DNA of 64,000 nucleotides, taken from contig CM074704.1 in NCBI GenBank assembly GCA_037367355.1, forward strand, positions 806,001 to 870,000, in the 5' to 3' direction. A program made the position numbers and the translations under genes. The stretch is from Neoscytalidium dimidiatum. Lineage: Eukaryota; Ascomycota; Dothideomycetes; Botryosphaeriales; Botryosphaeriaceae. Below, piece by piece: positions 46,204 to 57,715 of this stretch; the stretch's first letter is position 1, and the number at the start of each line of letters is the position of its first letter. Below the pieces are notes generated by a model, which was not told where the DNA came from, ran no database searches, and worked only from the letters and a program-made list of their open reading frames with translations.

Positions 46204-47563
46204 TCTGCAAATAGGAGTGAGTGTCATTCAAAGGCGTTGCCAGATGACGGGGTATGAGACTCTCAACCGACACGATTTGAGAGGTAGGAGGAGAAGCATT
46301 CTCAGCAGCATGCTCCGGCATGACTCAGCTTCTAGCGGTCATTCTGGTCAGGAGCAAGGGCTTTCAGGCGTTCTTTATGGGTCAGTACGGCTTGCACATG
46401 GCGAATCCCTTACCTTTAGTTTGGCATGGCGGCGGTGTTCATCGGCATGTCTCATACCTGGCATTTCCACGCTCGACAGATGACTGTCGTGGCTCTCATA
46501 GATATGAGGATTAATATAACATCGAGAGTTTTAACGTGACTGGATTTGGGCTTCCTTAAAGAGATCGGGTTCGTATTTTGTCTTCAGTTCACCGCTGGCT
46601 TACATTTTACACCTTACCTGGATGCTGTCATAAATTTCGTACCAGCTTAGTAACGTGCTGATCTCCCATTTCAGATCCTTCCTTCTTGTCAACTCACTAA
46701 TGTTGATATGACTAGACTTTGAACCGTTGGGTATTCGGTACGACCCGTTCGTCTTTCTAACAATATGCAATACGATACATAAGGCTTCAATCTCTGCTTA
46801 CAGCATTATCTGGTGGCTGGGAGGATTGGATCCTTTAAGACCTTACAGGTACAATAAGATATGAACGGTATGGAGGATGCTTATGAGCTTGTAGTCCTCT
46901 GGGATACCAATAACGGTTAGCCTTTATGCTGAGGCGCTACTAGGCCGATCGCTCGTATCGGTCCATCTTTACCAAACAAAGGCGTCCATCCGACTCGTAA
47001 TGAGAGGCGGGATCTACCTCAGCACGGCAAACGAAGGAATTCTAATGACTCGCTTACATCGGCTTGTGGCATGTCTATGCGGTGCCAAACGGCACGGGAA
47101 TCAGAAATTCTCGGATCGTGATGTCGTCGAAATGCCAGAAAATGTCTTGCGGGCACTTGGGACTAGGCACAACACAAGGTTTAGAGACAAAGTCTTACAA
47201 TCAAGGGTCCTCTGACGATGCCGCACAAAACAGGTAAAACACAGATACAGGGTGAACACCCCTGTCTCTTGAACGGCGCATCCACGCCACTGCCGGTCCG
47301 ACCGACCGAGAAATTGGGAGAACGCGTCTCCCGATTCCTCATCTTCTTCCTCTGCCTCCTCGTTTACCATTGTCTCTCTCTTCCTTCATCCTGGCAGCAG
47401 CAGCATTGGCCCGTACTCTATTCCGATCGTTACACTTGCGCTCCATCTAATGCAGCCTTGAAGTAGCAGCCCGTCCGCTTCGAATACGAAATTCCGCCAC
47501 GGCATCATTTCTCCGCGCTCGCTACAAACGTTCTGCCTCCGACCTCAGCACCACGACGCGAAA
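46204..47563. other. intergenic region, no supported gene
   Basis: AT-richer than its flanks between about 46500 and 46950; no gene-like frame on either strand. The last 200 bp are CT-rich and probably lead into the gene at 47564. Confidence 0.55.
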
Positions 47564-48703
47564 ATGGCTGTAACCACAATAAAACCGGGGGGCGCGGGCC
47601 CTCTTACGACTGTCTTCACCACGCCCGACTTCTGTGCGTCCAGCGCTTGGTCGAACTATGAAACACCTGCTTTATCCAGTTCGATATGCATGCCGAATGG
47701 GTGGACGGAGTACTGGAACTACAGAGCGGGCTTCTACTCACCAGCAATCTGTCCCTTCGGCTACACGAGAGCGTGCACCATTCCCGAAGACCTAGCAACC
47801 GGTATCTCCCTCGGCGGACCTCTGACGAGCGGGGAAACCGGACACATCTGCTGTCCTACGTGCGTGCCATTCCGCCCACCAAAAGCCCAATCATTGAACT
47901 GACGAAACGTCCTTCAATCCAGCGGCGGCTACACCTGCTTCCCCGGCGACCCCTGGACGGAGCCCTGGCCGTACAGCAAATGCCGCTCGACCGGCACCAG
48001 CGTCTACACCGCCTCGAACGAGATCACGCCCGCCTTCGTGACCACCACCTCGCCGCTCGTCTACGCCATCCAGGTCCGCTGGCGCGACGCCGACCTCTCC
48101 AGCCTCGCCACCAACCCCACCGTCTACGGCGAGACCATCACGGCCCCCTCCACCGCCACCGCCTCGGCCGGCTCCCGCACCACCGCCACGGCGTCGAGCA
48201 CCGCGGCCGCAAACGACGATGATGATGACGATGACGACGACGACAACGCAGATGACTTCGACGACCTCCCCACCGGCGCAAAAATCGGCATCGTCGTCGG
48301 CGCCACCGGCGCCGCCGTCCTGCTCGCCCTCGGCGCGTACCTGCTCTGGCGGCGTCGCCAGTCGTCCCGGACCCGGCACCAGCAGGCCGTCCCACCGTCA
48401 GCAGGGGCCGGCGCGAAGCCGGGCTCGCCGTACACGCAGCTGTCCGAGGAGAGCCTGGCCGCGGCCGCGAACGCCCGGGCGGGCGACATCGCGTTGGGGA
48501 CCAGCCCGGTGTCGCCGCTGACGCCGGCGATGCAACAGCCGCAGTCGGCCTGCGCGGCCGAGGCGCCGGGGAGCGTGGCGTACGCGGCGGAGATGCCGGG
48601 CTGTCAGATGCACCCCGTGGAGATGCCGGCGGACGCGGGGGTCGCGGAGTTGCCGGGGGACGAGGTGTTCGTGCGGGAGGGGAAGAGGGAGGGGGCGTCG
48701 TGA
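47564..48703 (+). CDS. single-pass membrane protein with Cys-containing ectodomain
   Basis: Exons 47564-47859 and 47923-48703 (63-nt intron, GTGCGT donor, ATCCAG acceptor, splitting a Thr codon); 358 residues. The N-terminal domain (LTTVFTTPDFCAS, then SICMPNGWTEYWNYRAGFYSPAICPFGYTRACTIP, then HICCPT, TGGYTCFPGDPW) is a Cys-rich module common in fungal plasma-membrane proteins of unknown role. A Ser/Thr/Ala stalk and a run of ten Asp (about residues 205-214) follow. The single membrane span is IGIVVGATGAAVLLALGAYLLW, stopped by RRR. The cytoplasmic tail is rich in Pro/Ala/Glu. No cleavable signal peptide is seen, so the span probably acts as a signal-anchor with the N terminus outside. The layout resembles Mid2/WSC-like sensors, but I do not claim homology. 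Confidence 0.8.
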
Positions 48704-49511
48704 GGAGGGAAAGATGACGGGGATTCTCGCCAGAAAGAAATGATTGGAGGAGGAGAGATCAAGAGGTGGGGTTCCGGCGCCTTTTGATGCCTTGCGGCGG
48801 GAGAGGTCTTGCTTCGAAGAGTATTCTGGGAACTGCCCGGTCTCGCCATAAGAGCTCCGGAGGACGTCGGCCATGACTGCGGGGGGTGGCTCGCGCCGGT
48901 TCCGGAAGATTGCAGACGATTCCTTGAATATGGCTGTCTCTAAGATTAACGGAGCGTGCAGAACGAAAGAAATTCTGCATTTGGGGAAGCGAGGCTGCAC
49001 GCGGCAGGAAATCCTGGATGCGTACAAATGCGGGAACTCTGCTACCCTACGGCGGATGGTCGTAGTATGCGCGAAAGAGTGTGGTTTGGTCATTGCAATA
49101 GCCCAGCTTGAATACTGCTCAAGCGCTCCGAGTGGATCGAGGACTGCTCAAGTTTTTCACCTCGGATTCTCCGCGGCGGAGGTAAATGCACTCTCTAAGG
49201 ACCCACAACCTTGAATCAGAGACAGCCATGGAGATCTGGGACGGTTATGGAGAAAAAAAAAAAACCGAAGTTGAATGGCGAAATAAATGGAAGATACCAT
49301 CCGGCAGCCCCCGTATTCAGAATGAATTCTTCGCTGTGGCTAGCCGGTCTTGTTTTCTCTCTTCATGTTTGCCCCTTTTCAAGGTCGTCGTTTCAATGGT
49401 TGAGATCAAGGCGCATGAATTTTCCATTAGACTTCGGCAATTTCAAGGAAACGACTGGATTCAGAAGAGGTCCAGCATGCTGCGCCTGCTGAACATGACG
49501 CAAGATGCTTC
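48704..49511. other. intergenic region between convergent genes
   Basis: 3' flanks of the genes at 47564 (+) and 49512 (-). A 113-codon frame at 48873-49214 has no recognisable motif. Confidence 0.5.
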
Positions 49512-50319
49512 TCATGCCGGTGAGGATTTGGGATCGGGAGCTGTTACACACCACTCGTTCGATAGAGTGGGTGCTCTTCCAACCCACTGACAATCTTCCA
49601 TTTCTTCCAAAACCCACCTCGCCATACTACCCCTGGTCAACTTCATCCCGTCATCTCCAGATCCGACAAAAGCGGCTTGCACCGGGTTTCCTTCATCGCC
49701 CTCTACTAGCATCGGCACGCGGAATAAAGTCCATTTCAGCTGATTAGCCGGCTGACTGGCGACAAAAGATCCTATGCCGTACATCTCCTTATATCCGTCC
49801 TTACTTATAAGCTGGAGCAGCTTGATCATCATCGTCCACTTCATCGACCACTTATCCTCGGGAGCTGACCATGAAGCGGTACACAGGATCATAGCGCGAT
49901 CAAAGCCCTTTTCGATGAGATATGGAAAGAGCCTGTGATAAAAATCCGTCACCGGCTGCGGGGACTGTCTTAGCTGTTCAGACTTCTTTTCTCCGGGCGT
50001 TCCGGAGATCTTACTGTGCCTTGAGACTCCCGTTTCGGTCCTGCGAAGGAAACAAGGGTTGTTGCTCCGGTACTCAGCGCCTCTCTCGTCTGTGTATCGT
50101 CCTCAAAACCGCCCTTCACGGCCACGACGTCAGGATGTTCAAGCACTTCCCTGGGCAGCTTGCTTGGATTTCGGGCCAGGATCGTAAGCTTATATCCTTT
50201 GTCCAGAGCCTTTCGGCAGAACAGAACGCCCGACGGGCCTGTAGCGCGTTACTTCTAAGCCAATCGATAGCAGCTGGCTACTTACCCGTTGCACCGAGAA
50301 CCAAGATGTGCCTCGCCAT
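49512..50319 (-). CDS. atypical SDR / NAD(P)H-binding (NmrA-like) protein
   Basis: Exons 50319-50286, 50238-50015 and 49955-49512 (introns of 47 and 59 nt, GTAAGT/CTACAG and GTAAGA/CGCAG); 233 residues. It begins MARHILVLGATGPSGVLFCR, a Rossmann beta-alpha-beta unit with the G-x-x-G-x-x-G dinucleotide loop of atypical SDRs. LTILARNPSKLP and VVAVKGGFEDD follow, then VSFAGPK and a middle beta strand AMILCTASWSAPEDKW. The C-terminal half (WTLFRVPMLVEGD, RGSMARWVLEEM) matches the PF13460-type fold. There is no Tyr-x-x-x-Lys, so it may be a redox sensor or a reductase without the classical triad. The substrate is unknown. It borders the AT-rich, gene-poor stretch. Confidence 0.88.
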
Positions 50320-53300
50320 ATCAGTCGCTGGAGTATTCTGACGTACGTTTCGTCTTATTGACTAAAAAGATTGAACAAGGTCTTCTAGTTACCGATCCAC
50401 AATGCAACCTGCCTTATGTACTTTGAGAATTTCGATCGAAATCAGAATCAACTTCCGAGCGCAAGATCTACACGGTAGCTTTGCCTTTGAGAAGTGCGCC
50501 ATGATTGCTCTTGTCATTTGTAAGCGAGAACACTTACTTGATTTCTAATTAACCAATTCGGCTACTGGTCGCTCCGGCTCTCCGGCGACCAATCATCTTG
50601 CTCTCTTCACTTTACACAGTCCACGTAATTTGTGAAAACGCGTAGTGGTTACAGCATGGCCTCATGCACCAACCTCTAGAATCATTAGCATGATGGTTGA
50701 ATTGGAGTTACTTACCTCTGAAGTTTTCATTTGAGTAAAAGGCGGAATAAAGGTAGGATCAATAAGGCGACAGAGTGCAAATATCCCGGTAAAGCCACTT
50801 TTTTGAACAAGAGGCTTGTATGCTTACTTTACAAAAATGCGACCAAATTGCAACGGACAAAAAAAGTCGGGACAGCACGGGCGTCTCGGCCGAATCTCTC
50901 TTCTACCACCAACAATATCACCAGCGATACAGCTCAGCGTGTAAAGTTGTTTTCCGAGCCCTATTTCATATTCTGAGCGCCTCTGATCAATAAGTGAAAA
51001 GTCCTTTCATCTGGCTAATCTACCTGCAGAAATGCATAACAGTATATGAGGTGGCTCCCCAGACCAGTAAGTAAGGATGAACGTATGAGTAGAACTATAT
51101 AGGCAATAGAACAAGGGCAAATGTAGCTTATGAAGTGTTCAGTTAGAACTGAACAATGGTATAAAAGAAGTATGCGATACTTTGATGCATGTATTCGATG
51201 TTATTGCTACCCACATTTGATATGAAACCAAGAATTACTCACAAGCTAGTAACGTAAAATAGATAAGTGGTTCATATTAGGATTAGATAAAGAAGATTGA
51301 TACAGGCTTTTATATAGGACAATACTTGGACTAGTCTGGAATGGATTCTCACCCTGACCGTTTGTCGGCTGGTGACTCTCATGTTTATAGCTTTGATATG
51401 TTCTGCGTAACCTGGACTGTATTGAGCTGAATTTTGAGAGCAAATGCAAGCTCGGGAAGCGCACTGTGAATGTCATCAATTCACAAAACAATGACCTTTG
51501 CGAAGGCATGATATTGTAACAGAAAAGGGGAGACCGCAAAAGGGCTGCCTTGGGCATTGATGATACGGAGTATTGTAGAAATACTTTCAAAGGCTAGCTT
51601 TATTGGCTCTAGAGGGTCGAGACTGGGCAAAGAGTGATCAGAAATTGATTGCAATTCAATCTGCTCAGCCTCGGCATGACAAATATCAGGAATATAGAAT
51701 ATGCTACTGCACAACCCCGTCAATCATGTAATCATAGGTAGATTGTTGGGCGGGATACTCCATCTAAAAAAAAAAAAAAAGAAAGAAAAAACCAGTCTAC
51801 AGGAGTTCTGTCGAACTGAAGAAGGTCGATAACGCATTTATTACAGTACTAGCTAATACCGAGCATGAGGAGATAACCCGCGTCATCCCGGCAGTTATTC
51901 GCTCTCTTTTCCAAGAAAAATATTCACATCAGCAGGTATTCGAACACGTAAAGCAGTTACAGTCCACCTGAGATCCACAAGGGTGCTGCAGGTATAAGGG
52001 TTCTTAATCGGCCGACTGATATCGTCCAAAATTTCAAGTTTGGCAAATTTTGCCCGCAATTGTCGAATAGTACAATTTGATTGCTTACTGCTTAGGAAGA
52101 GAAGTGGCTACGATATTCAAGTCCGTACCCAAGAGGCAATGCCAAACCCCAAAAGTCTGTCCTTGGTTCCCGTGCGATACGAGGTCCTCAAGCCGAACTT
52201 CATCACAACTTAACCACGTGTACTCTCCATCACTGTCCGCAGAGCCTGGAGAGATTCTTCCTCCACGACTTCATCGCATTGGGGTAAGCTTTCAGCAACT
52301 TCATTGATAAGCACAAACTGTTCGTTTGTGATCTCGGAGCCTTCTAGGCACATCTTCTCCGCACGCACGGAATGTCGCGCATCAAAAGCTCCGGATGGGC
52401 TTTTAGATGAACTTTATGTCGAATCTTACGTAACCGTTAATTCCTGGAGCGGTCTAACGACCGCCTTGCCATCGATGCTCTCTTTTCTAGATGGTACGAG
52501 TATGGTAAACGGCGTGCTATGTGTAAAGTTATGCCATTATTCCTTCTTAATAGCGAAATCGATCAGATGGTTGTGTTTCAAGTTCAAACCAGTCTCTCTC
52601 ACCCAGTTTTCGATGGACCCTACAACGCCACTCTTGGGAGGCTGCGGTGATGTGAAGGACATCTGTATTCTACTGAAGTACGAGGTCTCCGTCAAGAGAC
52701 TCCTCGAATATCCTGAGGCTAAATATTCTGTCAAAGATGGCCAGAGCCCTGAATCTGAGGATTAGGAGGTTCAAGGCGAGAGTCTCACATACAGTAGTTA
52801 TGATGACTACAGCGAACGTATTGATGAAGAAGCAGAGACGCGAGTGAAAACTTCAAAAGACGAATTAGATAAGTGCTGATCTCATTAATCAATCAGATAC
52901 CCAGGAGAACTCGGATTGACTTGCGAAAGACTGCAGCGAACAGGTGGAAGATAATAGCACGTAGAAAGATAGTCAAGATGTCGCCTACAGACACTCTCTA
53001 CCGGTGATACCAAAATGAATAGTAGCCTTTAATAACGAGATGAGTTGAGCCAACAGTCAATGACTAAGAAGAAAAAAGGCCAGAGCGATGACTGAAGGGA
53101 GGATTTGGACGGGTAAACGCTCAGGTATAATCAGGAAACCCAGATAAAGAGTGCCAGATGAATTGATCATGAGGTCAATACTTCTAAAACTATATACTGA
53201 CACAATGAAAGTTATTTGCGAATGTAGGCCCCCTTATCAATAAGATGACAAATGCCGTGTCCGTGATTTTCGTCCGTTGAGGCACAAAACTGCATGGAAG

Positions 53301-53570
53301 AGCACTATAATCCATCTTACTCTACTTGAATCTTCAAGGATATAGTACTTACAGTTGCAAAAAACTTAGTGTATCAATAAGTTTAGCCTGCAGCCAGCAA
53401 TCTTCCCTCTTTGAGTTCGCGCGTTATTGACTCGAGTCACCACTCAAGAATGGCCCTGAGTTCCACACTCCTCCGAGGGGATGTGGTCTCATTCTTGAAA
53501 GGGTATTCGAAAGCTGAATGAACACAAACTGAGAGATGTCAGGGTACGAAGCGTGCACAATAGGACCAGG
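50320..53570. other. AT-richer, gene-poor stretch
   Basis: About 3.2 kb, visibly poorer in G and C than the flanks, with scattered stop codons in all frames. Two frames stand out: 51481-51723 (-, 80 codons, protein-like but unrecognised) and 52304-52879 (+, interrupted, listed separately). An A tract lies at about 51766-51780. No terminal repeats, transposase or reverse-transcriptase motif was seen. It looks like decayed coding DNA rather than a fresh element. Confidence 0.5.
52304..52879 (+). pseudogene. candidate decayed ORF with in-frame TAG
   Basis: The frame reads 153 codons to a TAG at 52763-52765 and then stays open for 37 more codons to a TGA at 52877-52879. Both sides look protein-like (KRLLEYPEAKYSV before; SYDDYSERIDEEAETRV after). 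TAG in place of CAG is the kind of C-to-T change that repeat-induced point mutation makes, but one site proves nothing. No family is recognised, and a non-coding origin is possible. Confidence 0.3.
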
Positions 53571-54907
53571 CTACAAACATGTTGCATTTCCGGGAGAGCT
53601 GTCCCAAAGGTTGAATAAGATCGCTTCATCCTTTGTCATCCCTGGTTTAAAAAACCATCTGTGGGATGGATTGCAGAGCACCTCGTAGCTCTCATCACAG
53701 TAGTGAGGGAAAACGACGTCGGCTTCCACAACATCGCTACTTCTGACAGTCCGGAAGTCACAGACTGCCAATGGACAATCCACCGTTGGTCCAGAAAGTG
53801 GTCTCCAAAGCCTGTGAAGCTGGTTCAGCATGAATGATTTGTTAGATATTCAGAAACACCCACGCTACGTAGCAGAATTTCTTCTTCTGGATACTTTCGT
53901 CCTCCAGTGATAGATGAAGCTTCAATCGACTAGTACTCGACTTCGCAGTCACATCTGAAGATAATCATTGACGTATAATTCCCAGTAAGACGATGAACTT
54001 ACCAGCGTGTGCCCTCAGAAAGGGTCCAATCCATGGCGCCGTCGAGGTTGGTGCTTCACCAGAGCTGCGGAACTGTATATATCTTAGCTATGAGAGGAAC
54101 TATAGAACGATGGGTTGTCCTTACATTGTAGGCATATGTGTGAGCTTTCTGACATTTGAACCGGCGTTCTAGCCAGCTGGCCATGTCCGCAAGGTAGTGC
54201 TCACCGACAAAGGTGTCAGTCCAATTTTCGGCGGTCACGGGTATTTTCACGAATTCGAATCCAGTTTCGTGAAGGCGAAAACTGGATTCTGCTCCGGTAA
54301 AATCATAGACTTTGACATCATTGTAGGTTTGACCAACGATGTTGGTCCTTCTCAGTCCATTCAAAAACGGAAGACGGCTGTGATAAGGCTTCTCGGAGCT
54401 GTATTTTTGTAAAGGCGCGAGGTAGGTAAATCGCTCGGGGGTCAGATAAGGCAAACTAAGAGCCTGTATGAGACTCTCTACCGGGTTCGTTTCATCTACT
54501 GGCAGGCTATGTGGGTGCAATAGCTGCTCATTTACGGGATAATCGTGCTCTATGTGGACTACAGTCAGCACTTTTGAAACATTTCTAACAGAGATGTATG
54601 CACCATCGACAGCGTGATCATGTGTACCTTTTGCAGGCAATGACGTAGAGCGGCAAGTGCGGTTGTCCGGGTGAACTATTTTGTTCCATTTCTGCCATGG
54701 GCGGTCAAAAGGCTTTTCGGGATCAAATTGCCAAGTCAAAGCCTCCGGGAACTCAGCCGATAACCAGCGGTAGAGTTCGCGATTCTTTTGCGGGGGCCAC
54801 CACGCTTCCCATGGTCTCACAAGTGAAGCAGACTGCTGTATCAAGGTCGAGTCGTTTTCGTGCTCGTCAGCGTCGAGAAAGTGGCTTGCTCCATATCGTG
54901 GTGCCAT
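53571..54907 (-). CDS. CmcJ/NvfI-like oxidoreductase
   Basis: Proposed exons: 54907-54628, 54558-54125, 54072-54003, 53954-53869 and 53819-53571; 372 residues. The first intron (69 nt) is 3n and open, so it could also be read through. The start is the ATG at 54907; a longer frame begins at a TTG. The family signature is spread over the exons: SLPYLTPERFTYLAPLQKY, LRRTNIVGQTYNDVKVYDF, GFEFVKIPV, then AHTYAYN-FRSSGEAP across a junction, then LHRLWRPLSGPTVDCPLAVCD and HRWFFKPGMTKDEAILFNLWDS. That is the CmcJ/NvfI (GA4-desaturase/AsaB-like) group, often found in secondary-metabolite clusters; members are Fe(II)-type oxidoreductases. The frame ends right after LWDSSPGNATCL. I would expect about 20 more residues, so the C terminus may be truncated. 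The third and fourth junctions are the least certain. Confidence 0.75.
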
Positions 54908-55555
54908 GTTTTCTTCTCTTTCCTGTGTCAATGTTGTGGCAGGAATATTTGAATATCCGGGAATAACTGTGGTTTGTCCTTACTCAAGCATGCTTAAGCC
55001 ATGCGGCTCTTATCTCTGGTCGATTTACCTTGTCACTTTTATTGTTGTGCCCTGCCAAGCAAGATGCGTCAGCCTGCAGCAGCACTCCTCACCTAGGAGA
55101 TTGGCACAAGTGTACACTCTCAACCCCGCCTTCCTCAGACCGGTCGGTAGCACATGGGCTGAGTGGCATGGACCCCAAAAATTAATGCTTATAGGATGCC
55201 TCGGCTCGTGAAGTGTCAGCTTGCCCGCACATGTCCATGGGTTAGCAACCGCCCAGCTTCAGCCTTGACAAGCAATGTCAGCTCGCCCGCGAGGCCTCAT
55301 TCGTATTTTGACGCCACCTTCCGAAGCAGATGCACTTATAGTCCTTCTCGGAAATGGAACAACGCCAACATGCAAAAGCCTTGTCGAACGTATGTGGGTG
55401 TGCTGGAGTTATTCGTGATAGGCCCGGATGTCCGCATCATGTTATCGTGCTCAGTGCCGTGTATATAGCATGGGGGCAAGCTTTCCGAATCATGCGGACC
55501 CCGCACGGAATTCATGATCGGCAGTTCATGATATTGAAATGACGTGTGGCAAACG
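54908..55555. other. intergenic region between divergent genes
   Basis: 650 bp between the CmcJ-like gene (-) and the NLR (+), probably holding both promoters. No supported gene. Confidence 0.55.
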
Positions 55556-57712
55556 ATGACATCTGATCAGTATCAGTAAGCCCCCTTTCCGAAGGCGCGA
55601 GAGAAGCAAGAAACTGAGAAGATTAGGAGCAACTCAAATGTCTATCAGCTCGCCCTGCAGGGTCTCAGAAAAAAGATCAAGGAAAAAGCAATAACTCAGA
55701 CGGAATTTGACGAAGTGGCAGACGCATCATGCACGCTCGAGCAAGCACTCGACGTTGCCTGCATTGAACACGCAGCAAGCAGCGGAAATACGGAGCATCG
55801 AACGTGGTATCACATTGACAACAGTTTTATCCAGCCGCTCCAGCGCTTTTCGCAAGCACTAGATACACTCAGTCAGCTCTCTAGCCCAACCTGTGTTGTG
55901 TGGGGCACGCTCAAAGTCCTACTAGAGGTGGGCTACTCGTCTCCCGACGGGCTGTTTCACGGCTAATAACAGCATAAGGTAGCTCGCCACGCCCAAGAAA
56001 TCAAGGACACTATCCGCACAGGCCTTGACGAGCTGGTGCAGCTGCTGCCAATTTACGAAGAATACAGCCAGTTTCTATTAGGAGAATCTGGATTAAAATT
56101 GCGACAGCCATTCACAACGATTTCAGTCGAATTCTTGACTTTTTGTATCCTAACAAAACGGCTTGCTCATACTTCACCCTTCGGTATGTTCTTATTTGCT
56201 TTTCGACATCACAAAAACTCTGCGATTAGCAAGCAAGCGCCGATCACGAAAATATCGAGAGAATGAATGAGAAAGAGGGACCTGATTGTCTTTCTAGTCC
56301 TGATCGCTCGATCGGCTACAGGCAGTAAAGATCGACGAAGGATCGAAGGCTGTAAGCAAACCATTGCTGCGCAGTCCGAATTTGTAACAAAATTTGCCTG
56401 CGCAAGAACACTTCGAACAGTGGACGGTGAGCAAAAAAAAAAAAAAAATCTTGTGCAAAAACACCAGTTTTCCTGAGTGTGCCCCTTACGTATACAGAAA
56501 TTCACCAGATGTTGAGACACCCACATTGTGGCTACGGGCATCGTACCAATGGCTCAGTCTCTATGCATATTCGGACAAACATTCCAGGTCTTCTTTCAAA
56601 CAATTTCACAGGAAGAAATGAAGAACTGGCCTTTTTCGCTGAGGCTTTCACGTCAGACGACGCCATCTATGCATCGAGGCGTGTAGGACTTTACAGCATG
56701 ACCGGGATTGGGAAGACACAATTGGTAAGCATTCAAGAAGAGAGATAAGTCGTTCGAATTACCTTGTGCATTCTGAATCGAGTAAATGCAGATGCTCAGA
56801 TACGAGCTATTACAGCAGACGAGATACAACTTCAGATTCTTCATCACTGCGGGAAGCCACTTCAAGCTCATGAATTCAATTCAAGAGATTCTTGATGTCC
56901 TTGAGATGCCCGAGGCGCGCACAAAGGAGCGACACGTCAGGGTCAGTATATTACGCAACTGGCTCGAGGATAATGCAGACTGGCTTTTGCTGGTCGATAA
57001 TGTCGGTGAAGAGGAACCGGAAACAATCTTGGCACTCTTACCTCAAAGACCAAAAGGCCATGTTATATTCACGTCTCAAATTCGAAGCGCTGTGTGGAAG
57101 TTGACCGGAAAAGATCGTCTATGTGTTGAGATCAAAGAGCCAGGTGAAGATGAAGCTATCAGCTTCCTGATCCATGCAAGCGGGACCAAAGCCTCTGAAG
57201 ATTCTCTAGCCCTAGCGAAAGGAATTGTGAATGACCTCGGGCTTCTGTTTCAAGCGATTGACCAAGCGGCTTCTTACATCAAACGTAACGAATTAACGCT
57301 CCAGCAGTATGTTTTTCGCTATCACGAGGAGCCGGAACAGGTGAGCACGGCTGTTTTTGTCCATTGTCGATACATCCATGTCTTACTAACAGATGTGCAG
57401 ATCTTAGGGTTTGAGAAGAAGCATTCATATCAACGACAAACAGTTTCGAAGCAATTCGCTATGAGCTTGTATGCCATCAATCAGACGGATCCGGACGCGG
57501 CAAATTTTCTTCGCCTGCTCTCTTTCTTTGAGCCTGAAGCAATTCCCATCCTTAACGGCTGGAAGAGGGAAGGCCAATGCGATCTGTCTGCAGCATCCCG
57601 GCCGAAGGTGCTGACGTTCTTGACTTCTCTTCTCTGCCCTAGAAAAGAAGAAGGCGTCACTATCGGAAAAAGTTCGAAAGACTCATTACCAAGGGTGTCT
57701 CGGAACCTGTGA
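55556..57712 (+). CDS. fungal NLR, N-terminal part (DUF7708-like + NB-ARC)
   Basis: Proposed exons: 55556-55575, 55627-55927, 55979-56183, 56322-56426, 56498-56724, 56792-57340 and 57401-57712; 572 residues to an in-frame TGA at 57710. The 20-nt first exon is needed because the N-terminal frame has no ATG; its GTAAGC donor and TTAG acceptor fit. Residues 1-200 (FIQPLQRFSQALDTLSQLS, VVWGTLKVLLEVARHAQEI, ELVQLLPIYEEYSQFLL) match the DUF7708 helical domain at the head of fungal STAND proteins. The NTPase follows: FTGRNEELAFF, P-loop MTGIGKTQL, kinase-2 WLLLVDNVGEEE, sensor-like GHVIFTSQIRS, then a winged-helix start (FLRLLSFFEPEAIPIL). Downstream and in the same frame lie the TPRs, so the two parts are probably one gene. 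Exon 4 boundaries are the weakest. Such proteins sense non-self or damage and can trigger cell death. Confidence 0.75.
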
Positions 57713-57715
57713 AAC

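Noticed and set aside
51481..51723. 80-codon minus-strand frame in the AT-rich stretch
   Set aside because: Looks protein-like (SPFLLQYHAFAKV) but is short and unrecognised; may be a remnant.
56349..56374. Possible 24-nt intron in the NLR N-terminal part
   Set aside because: Too short for a spliceosomal intron; reading exon 4 as one piece (56322-56426) keeps phase.
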